A stretch of DNA of 64,000 nt from Harmonia axyridis (Eukaryota > Arthropoda > Insecta > Coleoptera > Coccinellidae): the NCBI RefSeq assembly GCF_914767665.1, contig NC_059501.1:4280501-4344500 (forward strand), in the 5' to 3' direction. The notes under the pieces are model-generated. The model did not search any database and had not been told where the DNA came from. It worked only from the letters and a program-made list of their open reading frames with translations. This document shows, in pieces, positions 22,316-33,655 of this stretch. Every line of letters starts with the position of its first letter. Positions within the stretch are counted from its first letter, which is position 1. Made by a program: the position numbers and the translations under genes.

Positions 22316-23138
22316 CACTGTGTCCGTAAAGTATGAAAAAAATTCTTTTTTAGCTTAACAGACCATTTTAAGAAATAATCCTGAAACACGTCGTTTTTTA
22401 TTTTTATTTACCGTATTTTGAAATAATAATCTAATACACAGGGTGAATTACTTTCGAGCAATGACGTCACCGTCATTTTTTTCAAATGGAACACCCCATT
22501 TTGTCTCAATTTTCCGATTACTCTAGCTGATCTGATTCCAAAAATGTATCACATGTTGATTAAAATTGGTAAAGGGTGGACAAAAATACAATAGTTTTGT
22601 GTGTGCTCATAAAGTAACGCGTAACATTCTTTATTAGTTAAATTAACAATATTATCAAAAATACTTATTGTCTAGCGGCAATTGGTTTGAATGTAACACC
22701 CTGTAGTTTGTTTAATTGTTAGATTAATAAAAATGAGCTGTTTCCAAACATGTTTGGTACTTGTGGTCTAGCAGACAGAATATGAAAAAAATTATTTCTT
22801 ATCAATTTAAAAAAAACATAGTCGCCTAGTTTTTTGAGAAGTGTCATTATTTGTTTAGTAAGTTATTGGTATTCAATGACAGTTTAGTACTACAATATTT
22901 TTGGTACTCGTGAATGTTTTAATTATTGCTTAGATTCAATTTATTATTCTTTATTTATTTTATTTGATACATTTTTGGAATCAGCTCAGCTAGAGTAATT
23001 CACCCTGTATATCATATTATTATTTCAAAATACGGTAAATTAAAATCAAAAATCGACGTGTTTCAGGATTATTTCTTGAAATGGTCTGTTTAGCTAAAAA
23101 TGAATATGTTCCATACTTTACAGTTTACGGACACAGTG
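22316..23138. mobile_element. TIR element CACTGTGTCCGTAAAGTATG with nested hairpin
   Basis: Inverted ends CACTGTGTCCGTAAAGTATG (22316) and ...TTACGGACACAGTG (23138), flanked by TA. The arms are about 121 bp, and the centre is occupied by a second CAGGGTGAATTACT element (22439-23007). No coding. Confidence 0.82.
22439..23007. mobile_element. Inner CAGGGTGAATTACT MITE
   Basis: Ends CAGGGTGAATTACT and AGTAATTCACCCTG, with TA on the right (23008-23009) and decayed TA on the left. The right arm GCTAGAGTAATTCACC pairs with the terminal motif and also with ATTACTCTAGCTGATC at about 22512, so the left arm carries about 70 extra bases. Inserted at the centre of the outer element. Confidence 0.7.
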
Positions 23139-23140
23139 TA

Positions 23141-23850
23141 TATTGCCACCGAGATTGCCACTACTTTCCTACAACCAATTTTTCTATTGTGCATTCAGTT
23201 GTAGTCGCCGAATGCTTTTCCATGCATGTAATTGTCATCAGTAACCAACTGTAAAAAAATCCATAAATTCTGAATATCTGTCAGAAGAAAGACAACTGTT
23301 ATGTTTTTCATAGCTCAACAACGTTCACGTGAACATTTTGTCAATTCTGAAATTTATGATAAATATATTGTTTCGAATTTATTTGTATATCGCTGAAGTA
23401 GGTAAATAAAAATTTTACACATCAATGAAGTGTTCATATGAAAAGTGAATTATTGTCATTGCTGTTTGGTTCTTTGATGCACCGATCATTTGGATCTAAT
23501 GGAAAATCAATATTCATCACGATGCCTGTATTTGTTAAAAAAAAAGGTTCTATTCACTGCTGACGAATCCGTCTTCAAATTCAGTTATGTCCGTCCGTAG
23601 ATAAGAAAATTTTAAAATGAGAAGAAATTCAAAATTCAGTCTTTTCAAAGTTGACTCATAAAAGATTGAAAATTTTCATGAATTCAGAATATTTTATAAG
23701 AAATACTTTCAGTTCTTCAAACAGGGTACTCTACAAGCTGTATATCAAACTTTGATATATGATAGCTGCTCTCATTCCGATCATTTTTTTCTATGATCAT
23801 TGGTTTTTGTTTGAAAGTAACAAAAATTTGAAAACAAATATTGAATATAT
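23141..23850. other. Unassigned spacer
   Basis: AT-rich, no supported feature. Confidence 0.5.
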
Positions 23851-23851
23851 A

Positions 23852-24235
23852 TACAGAGTGAGTCTCCGACTTGTACATATATTTCAACCGTTCCTGAGGT
23901 CGGAAGAAACACCTTTTTCCTTTAGTATTTCTTCCGATTCGATTGTTTTTTCTCACTTAGTATAGTGGGTATTTTGTAGTTGATCGGACTTTGATGGTAT
24001 TTCATGTTCGAAAAAGATTCATTACATCAATAAAAAACTATTTTCCGAAAATAATTTTCTTCGATTCCATTCCATTTGCGAGATATAAATAAAAGTTATA
24101 TTCTTTTATGAATTTTCAACAGCCTGTATCTTTTCAACCGAGCTGAATCTGAAAAAGTTGTAGTGAAAAAATGTGTTTCCTTTGACCTTTCCGAATCTGC
24201 GATTGAAATATATGTACAAGTCAAAGACTCACCCT
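23852..24235. mobile_element. Small palindromic MITE (CAGAGTGAGTCTCCGAC)
   Basis: CAGAGTGAGTCTCCGACTTG at 23852 pairs with CAAGTCAAAGACTCACCCTG ending at 24235. Further pairing includes ACATATATTTCAA/TTGAAATATATGT and GGTCGGAAGAAACACC/GTGTTTCCTTTGACC. About 380 bp, no coding. Confidence 0.75.
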
Positions 24236-25030
24236 GCATATATTCAATACTTTCACATTTGAGAGATACAAAGCAGAGGAAAATTACACAAATCGCAACG
24301 ATTTTGCACGCTTCAATTCATGTTTAGCTACTGGAATTTGCAAAGACGCGGTAAATCCAATTTGTCAATTCATCGTATGTGATTAGTCGCCGATGAATCG
24401 GCTTCGAGTACACGTATCTAGAGAAAGGGACAGAGAGAATTTTCTGAAACCTGGAGAGGAGTTTCTTCGTCAAATTAGCCAAACTACCTCTAGAAATTTG
24501 TCTATGATTCTCATCTCGACAATTTTTGCCAAGTAGGTCATTGTAACGTTACAAAATTCAGTACATTTCATATATAGCGAATACTCCTACTTTTTTAATG
24601 GAGAGAATTCTTTCAGCCGGCTACAACTTTATCTTCTATCGTCCATGTCCGCCTTTAGCCCCTCCAAATTCGAGTCACAAAGGAGTTAAAAATGATGCAG
24701 ACCCCGCACATCGTTAGCTTAATACTGTACCGATCGATAATTCATTATACTCCTGATTTGACAGGTGTTCTAATAAAGAGGACTCTTCCTCCTGTATGAT
24801 GGAGCTATTATTACGTGAAGCACGCGTTGAACAGGTTGCACGTACTCGGGGGGAAACACAGATTCGGAGTGGGGTTTATGAAGGTCGTCACACGCGTTAA
24901 TGTCTGATCGTACGACTTATCCTGCGACTCATCGTACATCTATAATCCTTCGTTTAGGACTTAGCTTTTATTGTGAATTGTTTAAAATGAGATCGTCTCT
25001 TCGGAGCTTAAATGAATAATAAACTCGAAA
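24236..25030. other. Unassigned spacer
   Basis: Slightly more GC-rich around 24640-24930, but no frame or motif I can support. Confidence 0.45.
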
Positions 25031-25032
25031 TA

Positions 25033-26489
25033 CACCGCGCAAAAGAATTAACGCACATTATGGAAATCTCAAATTTATTCTACAACTGAAGGTGTTCTCA
25101 ATGATAATTATTTTTATCAGAATTATGCATGCATATGTTATCCACTTTCAACGTTTTTCTTCAATACAGATGTCTTTTCCCAGCAGGAATAAAAAAAGAC
25201 GAGATTATCAGATTTTGAATGTATTGGCTCCATTCTGAAATCAGTTGTTCTCGATCAATTCTAGTGATCAATAGTTTTTCTTTCGTTTGATTTTCTACAT
25301 TTGGACATACACAAGAGTTGCAGAAAGGTTTGGAGTTTCCCATACAAATGTGTCCAGAATGTTGCAGCGATTCAGGGAGACAGGTATGAATGTCTGAAGA
25401 CCAGGACAGGGTAGACCACGGGTAACAACTGACATTCAAGAACGTTACTTGAGAGTTTCTTCGTTGAGACAACGGTTTGCAACCGCTCGCCTCCTTCAAA
25501 ATCAGCTTGAGCAAACTCATGGGGTGCAAATTAGCACTCAGACAATAAGAAATCGCCTCAGAGAATATGATTTAAGGCCTCGTGTCGCGGCAAGAGGCCC
25601 TGCTCTTACCCCAGCCCATCGAAGGGCGCGTTTGGATTTTGCGAGAGAGCATATCCATTGGGAAGAGGCTGATTGGGAAGGAGTTCTCTTCACAGATGAG
25701 TCTAGATTCTGCTTCTACCATTGTGATCGACGTTTCTTTGTATACAGACGTCCACATGAAAGATATGCTCAGTGCAATTTCCTGAATACTTCTGGTTTCG
25801 GGGGAGGATCGATTATGGTATGGGGTGGAATATCTTTGACTGCTCGCACAGACCTAGTGGTCGTTGATAATGGAGCTATGAATGCTGATAGGTATATAAG
25901 GAACATTCTTGAAGAGCATGTAGTGCCATTTGCCCCATACATTGGTGAAAATTTCATTTTTATGGACGATAATGCCAGACCCCATCGTGCGAGCATCGTT
26001 CAGGAGTACCTTGAAGAGGTTGAAGTCTCTCGAATGGAATGGCCAGCAAGAAGTCCAGATCTCAATCCGATTGAGCAGGTTTGGGACAACCTAAATAGAA
26101 GGCTGAGAAGGTCAGAAAATGATCCAGCTACTCTTAATGACTTAGGAATCCAACTCAAAGAAATCTGGGAAGGATTAGATCAGAACATTTTAAGATCACT
26201 CATTTTGAGTATGAACCGTCAGTGGCCAGTGCCGAGCTGTAATTAACGCAAGGGGTGGAAATACCAAGTATTAAATCACTTATCAGCATTCCAGTATTTT
26301 GAAAATTGTTTATTTCTCTTCTTTCACATAAGATTCGGTGAAATCCTGAATTTTTCTTCCATTTAATGTGTCTTGTTTCGTTCAAAACCTTCCCGAGAAA
26401 ACATAAAAAATAAGTTATAAAGTCAATGTAGAGTTAACTTTCATTAAAATTGAGATTTTCAGAATGTGCGTTAATTTTTTTGCACAGTG
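25033..26489 (+). mobile_element. Tc1 (DD34E) element, copy T2
   Basis: TIRs CACCGCGCAAAAGAATTAACG (25033) and the inverse ending TTTTTTTGCACAGTG (26489), with TA flanks. Same family as T1. A deletion removes the start codon and first ~25 codons (junction near 25298), and a TGA sits at the position of Arg in MNVRRPGQ (25397). From 25449 to 26246 the frame is open: HTH, VLFTDESRF, MDDNARPH, and SPDLNPIEQVWDNL with Glu 34 residues after the second Asp. All three catalytic residues survive. The last ~10 codons are shifted by a small insertion near 26220. Confidence 0.93.
25449..26246 (+). pseudogene. Tc1 transposase, N-terminally deleted (T2)
   Basis: An open frame of 265 codons holds most of the second HTH and the whole DDE domain. 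Usual length of this family is about 340, so the first HTH is largely missing. The DNA-cutting residues are intact but specific end binding would be impaired. The upstream coding sequence is present in part (from about 25310) but interrupted by one stop. Confidence 0.8.
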
Positions 26490-26491
26490 TA

Positions 26492-28725
26492 TATTCTTCG
26501 AAGTGTCGATTTAGACTCTATGATTGTTAGCTGAGTGCTGAGTCGGAGAAAAAATGAAAGCTTTTTCTTTCTTTTCCGTGCGATTTTTCTAAGGTTTTTT
26601 GTTGTATGATCTAATGGCAGTAATGAACACAATAAAAAAAGAATTATCCAATTTGGTGCAATCGTTTGAACATGATGCCCTTATTACCTTATGATATTTA
26701 TCATAGATTTGGTTTTCTTCTATAGAAACAACTGCTCTATCTATCTATCTAAATTTTCAGAAAACTGTGTTGCCGCTTATATAAAAAAGTGCTAACAATT
26801 TCGATATTTCGTACACCCTTTATATTATTACTCTTTTCGGTTTGCCGTAGCCTCTTTAGCGGTTTTTGAGTAATTGATTCACTTTTTTTTGTAGAACACT
26901 TAGCTTCACTTCTGTACTTAAAATCCTAGAAAGCTGTAATTTCGTGTATGGATTACCAATATCCCTTATATCATTTACGTCTAATAATTTACGTCCCTAT
27001 TCATACAGGGTTGTTCAAAATCACAGGTTTTTTATCTCATACAATGTTAATACTTACCTTAATATTAATTGAACTTTAATTATTCATTGAACTTTAGAGC
27101 ATTGCACTTCTTTTGAAAAGTTCTTCTTCTTAAGGGTTTACTAATGGGAATATAAATCAAAATTTCTGCAGAAAATGAAAGAAAAACAATTGATTTCGTC
27201 GTTCTTTATTATCATACATGAAGAAGATACCCATCTAACTAATATAAATACAATAATTGTATATGGCATTAATTTACAATATTTATGATAATATTCGAAA
27301 AAATCAAGTATCAATATATAAATCTAATTGATATTTTCAACTATATCAATATCCCTAGAGGAAATTATCGCTTTGAAAATATTGAGAAGTTCCTTTTCGC
27401 GTCGCAACCTTTTTTTTTTGTCTCATAATATAAACAAACAAACCAAACTATTTCTCTAATCTGCAGTCTTTTTTTTCCTCATTGAAACCATGCAACTGAT
27501 GTGTAACTTTTGTGAAAAATTAGGCCTGCTTCATCTGTTCTGATATAATAGGCCTTATATTTTATTTATTATTCTAATTTTATGTTATTTAATTTCAAAT
27601 TTCTAGGTCAAAAAGTGCAGAGATCAATGGGTACATTTTTCTTGGTTTTTCATAAAAAATATTCAACTAGGAGAATTATTCTGAATTTTACAATTAATAT
27701 TATTATTTTCAAGTTCAGGAAATATTTGAATTGTTCAGTATAAAATTCATAATATACCTAAACTGAATTGAAATGGATTCATTCAAATCACTGCTGAGGG
27801 TAGTTTTATTATTTAATATAGGTTCGATCATTACAGAAATTTCTAGTATTTATCTGTAATAATTGCTGATGAAATTTTTCAGTTGAATGTTTCCATTATA
27901 ATTCAACCAATGAGCTGAAAGAAGAATCACTTGAAAAAAATTAATGAATGAAAAATCGAGTCAGGAAACTTCAATAATGATGAAAATTTTTGCTATGCCA
28001 ATTGTATGATTCTTATGAAAGATGTAATCGCTTCAAAGTACGTATTTGTCAGATTAAAATATTCAGTATGGCTTTTATAGCTCTACCATTGAAAACTTTT
28101 CAGAGAACAACAAACAATTTAGTACTTCACATTTCATATTCATACTTCCTATCAACAATTATGTTTTCATAAATCCATGGAAAAATTTGTTTTCAAACTC
28201 TTGTTAAAAAGCCATAAATCAGCGTTTATAATCACATTTTTCACACCTCGTAATTTTAACGATATCGAGCTTAAATTTTGCACAAATATGCAAATATATC
28301 CTCTGAAATTGGTGGAAATTGTATAAACGTTTTCCGGGCTCTCCTCAATTCTCCTATTTTTTTCGGTATATTCGTTTTGAACAAACTGAAGTTCGCAATT
28401 TTCTAGCAACTTTCGAGCCTTCTTCTAAAAATGCATCGAACACATCGAAAAATTGTCCAAGCCATTACATATTAGTTTCAAAAAACCACTGGAAATATGT
28501 CAAAATATTTTCTTGTAGTGGTTTGTCGTAACAGAATCTCTTAATTATTTTTTTCACTCTATTCTTTCAGGTGTGTGAGCCTATTACAAATTCAGTGTCA
28601 ACTTCAACGCTGGATTTACACAAGTATCAATTACCTATTCTGCAATACATTTCGAATAATTCTCCTTAAAAACATTTTCGATATAAGAATTTTTAATTAT
28701 TATGGATTTTAACGTTATTAATGCA
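26492..28725. other. Very AT-rich region downstream of the neuropeptide gene
   Basis: More than 2 kb with no element ends, no open frame with a motif, and one CAGGG (27006) without a partner. A short CTATCTATCTATC tract lies near 26738. It appears to be unique intergenic DNA. Confidence 0.5.
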
Positions 28726-28731
28726 TTTATT
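28726..28731 (-). promoter_or_regulatory. Candidate polyadenylation signal AATAAA
   Basis: On the minus strand AATAAA lies about 125 nt after the stop codon of the neuropeptide exon, in an A-rich context. A reasonable end for that transcript. Confidence 0.45.
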
Positions 28732-28855
28732 TTTTTTTTAATTTTCGTTATTAATTTTGATTTTTTCTCAGTAAGGGGAATTCTAGGTAGAAAAAGTCAG
28801 CACACATCAGTTACTGGTGTTATCTTTTTGGTTCTATACCGAACTGTTTTCAGGA

Positions 28856-29031
28856 TTAACCCCATCTGAAAGGTTGCCCCATCTTCCGGCCACTAGAAGA
28901 ATGAATTCTGTCAGTACTCCTGATGGAAGATCTTTCTTTACCTAATTCGTTGATTGGTCCCCACCGTCCAAACATGGTCAAGGCTCTCTTTTGGGAAGGT
29001 TGTTGAAAAATTATGTCATCGAGGTCTGCAT
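28856..29031 (-). CDS. Terminal exon of a neuropeptide precursor (HanSolin-like)
   Basis: The minus-strand frame opens after the acceptor TTTTGTTCCAG (AG at 29032-29033) and ends with TAA at 28856-28858. It would supply residues 62 (part) to 119 of a secreted precursor. Visible signs: an acidic spacer ADLDDIIF, a dibasic KR site, the segment ALTMFGRWGPINELG followed by Lys, and a final GRK site followed by MGQPFRWG at the very C-terminus, where Gly would donate a C-terminal amide. The ending ...GQPxRW-amide is, from memory, that of the insect HanSolin peptides; I could not check this. The exon begins with two bases of a split codon, which fits the phase-1 donor of the signal-peptide exon at 51335. 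It acts, if real, as a secreted signal. It is one of the two non-repetitive coding segments I trust here. Confidence 0.72.
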
Positions 29032-29526
29032 CTGGAACAAAATTATGGATGAAAGATTTTTCCTACACTTGGAATACAAAAAGAAGTAGGAAATTTCTTC
29101 TTTTAAATAATGGTTTATCTCAATTCTCTTAGGACACTGCTCAGAGAAAATGATGTTATGCTATTCTTTTCAGCTCTTTACATCTAATACATAATAAGAT
29201 TGTTAGATAAAAGAAATGAGCTACTTTTTACTCTTTATCATAGTTTGTTGAAAATCTTATTTATGAAGGGTTTTCCGATAGGAATAATGCAGTTTAGAAT
29301 AGTAATGGCAACAATATTCATTAATCAGTAGTTCAGTAGGTTATGCTATTAACCACCACAGTATTGGCGAAACAATTGTTGCAAACCTTAAAATATTTGT
29401 GGAAATTACTTTGTTTTGATTTATTTTTTAACGTTTTCATACATGTGACTCATCGTTTTCATATTCGAGTAGATTAAGATTGAGATTTAATTAAGGATGT
29501 TCCGTTTCACTGCGACCTAATGGTCT
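29032..29526 (-). other. Intron start region near the acceptor, unassigned
   Basis: Unique AT-rich sequence between the neuropeptide acceptor and copy A5. No feature beyond the acceptor tract. Confidence 0.5.
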
Positions 29527-30314
29527 ATTGTTCAAGATGGCGACCGATTTAACAGCTGTCAAGTGATTTATCTTCCGTTTGGTTTGGCAATTCATCATGA
29601 ATAGAGTGACGCCTGAACAACGCTTGCAAATAGTGCAATTTCATTTCGAAAATAATGGTTCTGTGCGGAATACGTATCGCGCACTACGTCCATTTTATTT
29701 TGTTTAGCGATGAAGCGCACTTCTGGTTGAATAGCTACGTCAACAAACAAAACTGCCGCATTTGGAGTGAAGCTTATCCTCAAGGGTATGCCGAAACACC
29801 GCTTTATGGGCTGGTGGAATCATTGGTCCGTACTTTTTCAAAAACGATGATTGCCAGAACGTTACAGTCAATGGTGTTATAGAGCCATGATTACTGACTT
29901 TTTCATTCCTGAATTGAACAACCATGATGTCCAGGAGCTGTGGTTCCAACAAGACGGAGCAACATGTCACACAGCTCGTGCCACAATCGATTTATTGAAA
30001 GACACGTTTAGTGACCGCCTAATTTCACGTTTTGGACCTGTGAATTGGCCTCCAAGATCTTGTGATTTAACACCGCTAGACTACTTTCTGTGGGGCTATG
30101 TAGAGTCATTGGTCTATGCGGATAAGCCACAAACCCTTGACCAATTGGAAATTAACATTCGCCGTGTTATTGCCGATATACGGCCACAAATGTTGAAAAA
30201 AGTCATCGAAAATTGGACGTCCAGATCGGACTACATCCGAGCCAGCCGTGGCGGTCATATGCCAGAAATATTATTTGAAATGTTATGCCACAAGATTATC
30301 TTGCGGATAAATAA
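29527..30314 (+). mobile_element. Family A DD41D mariner, copy A5 (truncated both ends)
   Basis: Similarity starts at CTATTGTTCAAGATGGCGACC and stops after GATAAATAA, so both TIRs are absent. Common deletion junction at 29683-29708. A further deletion removes the TTACATCCAG...TGGTGCG block near 29803 and a base is lost at about 29877. The frame 29851-30339 spans QQDGATCH and PLDYFLWG. Located in the neuropeptide intron, antisense to the gene. Confidence 0.87.
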
Positions 30315-30475
30315 GGGCTTTGGTTTTTTCGCATTGTGACTGTAAAAGTTTCACCATTTTTGAAGACAATTTTAACAATTTGTTAAAGTTAAAAAAAGAA
30401 TAAAAGTTAAAGTGCGTCGTTAGAGCGCGTATCGTTCCATTTTCAGTTATGATCCATTTTTAGCTGAGATACCTA
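30315..30475 (-). mobile_element. Family B mariner terminal fragment, interrupted
   Basis: The minus-strand reading contains the degenerate start region (GGAACGATACGC at about 30425-30437) and downstream AT-rich coding remnants. The same block occurs at 51040-51245 and 57045-57240. It is continued at 31171-31240 after a non-LTR insertion. Confidence 0.6.
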
Positions 30476-31170
30476 GAATCGTGTTGCCAGGGGTCTTTGC
30501 TGACTTGGGAGTGCCACAACACTATAAAGCAACTGGCCAGAGGAGATAAGGTGACTCTACTATGGGTACCAAGGTACTGTGGGGTTGAAGGAAATGAAAA
30601 AGCTGATGAACTTGCAGAAAGTGCATCAAGGTTAACACCTGCTGGACCTGAGCCTTTCTGTGGGCTAGGAAAAGATCAATATAAAGCTGCGGTCCAGCTA
30701 TGGGAGTTGAACAGCAGGACAATCCACTGGACTAACACTCCTAGACTTGTTCAGGCAAAGAAATTCGTGAAGATTTCACCTACCTACGCCAAAAAGCTCC
30801 TGAAGCTGTCGCGAGCCGAGCTTCGGATGATGGTGGGACTGCTAACGGGGCATTGTCGGTACAAACATCATTTGTACCGTATGGGAAAGTCAGCAGACGA
30901 GATTTGCAGGCTCTGTGGATCAGAAGCAGAAACAGCTGAACACTTGATATGCAAGTGTCCAGAGCTGGCTGGCCTAAAAATCATTCACATGGTCCTGGAT
31001 ACCAGAGAGGTAACGGCCAAGGCCCCTAAGGAGGTTGTCAGTGTTATTAACGTCATTGACTACCTCCTTGGGTTTCTATGAATGAGTAGGGTAGAGAACA
31101 AAAGATCTGCATGGTCGCAATTCCCGGAAGACTTACCGAACCAAAACGACCCCAGTTCAAATAATAATAA
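30476..31170 (+). mobile_element. 3' end of an I/Jockey-type non-LTR retrotransposon
   Basis: The frame 30497-31081 (194 codons) carries the end of an RNase H domain, VTLLWVPRYCGVEGNEKADELA. The usual GHSG histidine is replaced (RYCG), so this copy is probably inactive. A C-terminal Cys-rich module follows, CRLCGSEAETAEHLICKCPEL. The 3' end is an (AAT)n tract (31157-31168), as in I-clade elements. 5'-truncated, so reverse transcriptase and endonuclease are absent. It splits a family B mariner end. Confidence 0.82.
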
Positions 31171-31240
31171 TAATAATAGATGACAGCGTCAAAATTGACA
31201 GCTGCCCAGATAGCTGGCTTTTCAAAATGAAACTTCTCAC
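31171..31240 (-). mobile_element. Family B mariner terminal fragment, outer part
   Basis: ATGACAGCGTCAAAATTGACAGC through CTTTTCAAAATGAAAC matches the outer end of the family B elements at 14688 and 51190-51245. It is the displaced end of the fragment at 30315-30475. Confidence 0.6.
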
Positions 31241-31867
31241 TGGAAAAACCACTTCTTGTACCATTTATTACAACGCATTGTTTGGATCAGAAAATGATTA
31301 AATTTCCCTAGGATTATGAGCTAATCAGTAAATATCCCAGGAGTCCCTGGAATACGTATAAAAATAGGGGAAACGCGATAAAAATATTCAGTTTATGCCC
31401 CACAAAACAGGGATAAGTTTCAACCGCATTATGCGCCCGATGATGCATAAATCTCTGTGATGGGCACTAATAACAAGTCAAATCTGTCACTCAGACGTCA
31501 ACGGGGGTGGGATGAGGACCATTATTCTTGCTCCAGTTACGTGGATGTGAAACTTTTTTCTTTTGGGAGTTGGTAGGCCTACAACGGCTCCTTAGATTCA
31601 TCTCATTTTAAAATTCATATTTCATTTAGATCTTTTATGAAAAAAACATCTGAGAGGTAGATTCGGAGAAGAAAGGAGTTCCATAATATATATATATATA
31701 TATATACAACGGATAAATTAGGGCACCAGACAAAATCTCAACAAAGTTTCCTTTTGAACCCTTCAGCCATTTTTAGCAATTATTTTTTTGAATTGTAGCT
31801 TGTTTTTTTTTGGAACATGACTGTTTAGATGCCGTCCTCAATTACTTCGTTTTTTGTTATATATAGG
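31241..31867. other. Unassigned spacer with (TA)n microsatellite
   Basis: An (AT)n tract lies at about 31688-31707. Nothing else is recognisable. Confidence 0.5.
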
Positions 31868-31910
31868 CAGGGCCGGCGCGAGTAAATTTGGCGCCTGAAG
31901 CAAAGAGTTT
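31868..31910 (+). repeat. hAT-like terminal sequence fragment
   Basis: CAGGGCCGGCGCGAGTAAAT and GGCGCCTGAAGCAAAG resemble the ends of hAT-type elements. No partner end or transposase was found, so this is tentative. Confidence 0.35.
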
Positions 31911-31915
31911 TTCGG

Positions 31916-32324
31916 CATCCCTGCTGAAAAGCATCAAGAACAACAATGATCTCTTCAGGGATCTCAATTTATCGAAAAAGGCTTCTTAAGGACTGGCTTC
32001 TAGGTTGAACGACAAGAATTCATTGGAACAAGGAACCATAATAACCCTTTACCGTACAAGAGAAAAAAGCTACCATTCTTTTCTCAAGAAGACAATCTTG
32101 TATTTTGTCATGGAATTAGGGGACTCATGATAGAATGGAGAATGGGACATTCTGATTTCTGAATATATTCCAAATTATTGGCGCCTATTTATTGACAGTT
32201 CAAAGCGAAGTTTAAAATGTGTTCTACATAATGGGAATAAATATGGTTCAATACCACTAACTCACTCAACGAAACTGAAAGAAGAATATAATACCATAGC
32301 TTTGGTCTTGCAGGCGATGAAGTA
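31916..32324 (+). pseudogene. Conserved TE-like gene of unknown function, segment 1
   Basis: Plus-strand reading LLKSIKNNNDLFRDLNLSKK, LASRLNDKNSLEQGT, YRTREKSYHSFL, then NYWRLFIDSSKRSLKCVL and NGNKYGSIPLTHSTKLKEEY. I recognise this as a protein family found in many copies in arthropod and cnidarian genomes, usually treated as transposon-related; I cannot assign a biochemical role. There are several stops (for example near 31988 and 32127). The frame continues across copy A6 into 33141: removing A6 and one TA restores ...AMKYHEHQW... without a shift. Confidence 0.65.
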
Positions 32325-33140
32325 ACGGTTGTTTTTTTTCGAGGTATATACCTTTAAGTTGGCAATACTGTTCGAAATGGCGAACGATTTAACAGCTGTC
32401 GAGTGATTTATTCTCAGTTTGGTTTGGCAATTCATCGTAAATAGAGTGACGTTTGAACAACAAACAAAACTGCCGCATTTGGAGTGAAGCTAATCCTCAA
32501 GTGTATGTCGAAACACCGTTACATCCAGAACAACTGACTGTTTGGTACGCTTTATGGGCTGGTGGAATCATTAGTCCGTACTTCTTCAAAAACGATAATG
32601 GCCAGAACGTTACAGTCAATGGTGATCGGTATAGAGACATGATTACTAACTTTTTCATTCCTGAATTGAACAACCATGATGTCCAGGAGCTGTGGTTTCA
32701 ACAAGACGGCGCAACATGTCACACACCTCGTGCCACAATCGATTTATTGAAAGACACGTTCGGTGACCGCCTAATTTCACGTTTTGGATCTGTGAATTGG
32801 CCTCCAAGATCTTGTGATTTAACACCGTTAGACTACTTTCTGTGGGGCTATGTAAAGTCATTGGTCTATGCGGATATGCCACAAACCCTTGACCATTTGG
32901 AAGACAACATTCGCCTTGTTATTGCCGATATACGGCCAGAAATGTTGGAAAAAGTAATCGAAAATTAGACGTCCAAATTGGACTACATCTGAGCCATCCG
33001 TGGCGGTCATATGCCAGAAATCATATTTAAAATGTAATGCCACAAAATTATCTTGCGGATAAATAAATTTTATGTCAATCGAATAATCCATCGTTGTTTT
33101 ATTGCAATTTAAAGTTCTATAGCTCTAAAAAAACACCCTT
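32325..33140 (+). mobile_element. Family A DD41D mariner, copy A6
   Basis: Ends ACGGTTGTTTTTTTTCGAGG (32325) and ...AAACACCCTT (33140), TA at 32323-32324 and 33141-33142. Unlike the other copies it lost everything between GAACAA near the start of the coding sequence and CAACAAACAAAACTGCC, apparently at an AACAA microhomology. The frame 32453-32968 still holds QQDGATCH and PLDYFLWG. A TAG replaces the Trp codon near the end. It interrupts the TE-like gene exactly at a TA. Confidence 0.9.
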
Positions 33141-33655
33141 TATCATGAACATCAATGGATGATTTATGTAGACTTAAAAATGTTAAACTTTCTTCTTGGA
33201 CAGCAAGGTAGTTACATGAAATATCCGTGTTTCTTGTGCCTCTGGGATAGTAGGGACAAAACACACCACTGGATTAGAAATGATTGGCCTCAGAGAGAAA
33301 ACATGGACGTTGGGGAAAACAATGTCATTAACGTCGCTTTGAATGAAAAAGAAAAAAAAAACATACTTCCTCCGTTACATATAAATTTGGGCTCAATGAA
33401 GAAAATTGTAGAAGCTCTTGATAAGAATGGGTCATGTTTTGCAAATATCGGATAAAAATGCATCAGTTGAGCACAGAAAAACTCAAAGCAGGGATATTTG
33501 ATGGCCCACAAATAAGACAATTAATTAAGGATCCTGCCTTCATGAATTTAATGAATCAAGTTGAACGAGAAGCTTGGACATCATTTGTTGCAGTTGTAGA
33601 AAGTTTTCTAGGCAAACATAAAGCACAAAACTATATAGAAATGGTTAACAAGATA
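33141..33655 (+). pseudogene. Conserved TE-like gene, segment 2
   Basis: Continues HEHQWMIYVDLKMLNFLLGQQ, PCFLCLWDSRDKTHHWI, LPPLHINLGSMKKIVEALDK, a one-base lesion near 33452, then LKAGIFDGPQIRQLI, WTSFVAVVESFLGKHKAQNY and VNK, ending at the 12-bp target sequence GGTTAACAAGAT. The CxxC (CFLC) is visible. The frame resumes in segment 3 at 46130. Confidence 0.68.
33644..33655 (+). repeat. 12-bp flanking duplication, left
   Basis: GGTTAACAAGAT is repeated exactly at 46130-46141. Joining the gene across a single copy keeps the reading frame (VNKMLDS), as expected for a target-site duplication. Confidence 0.8.
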
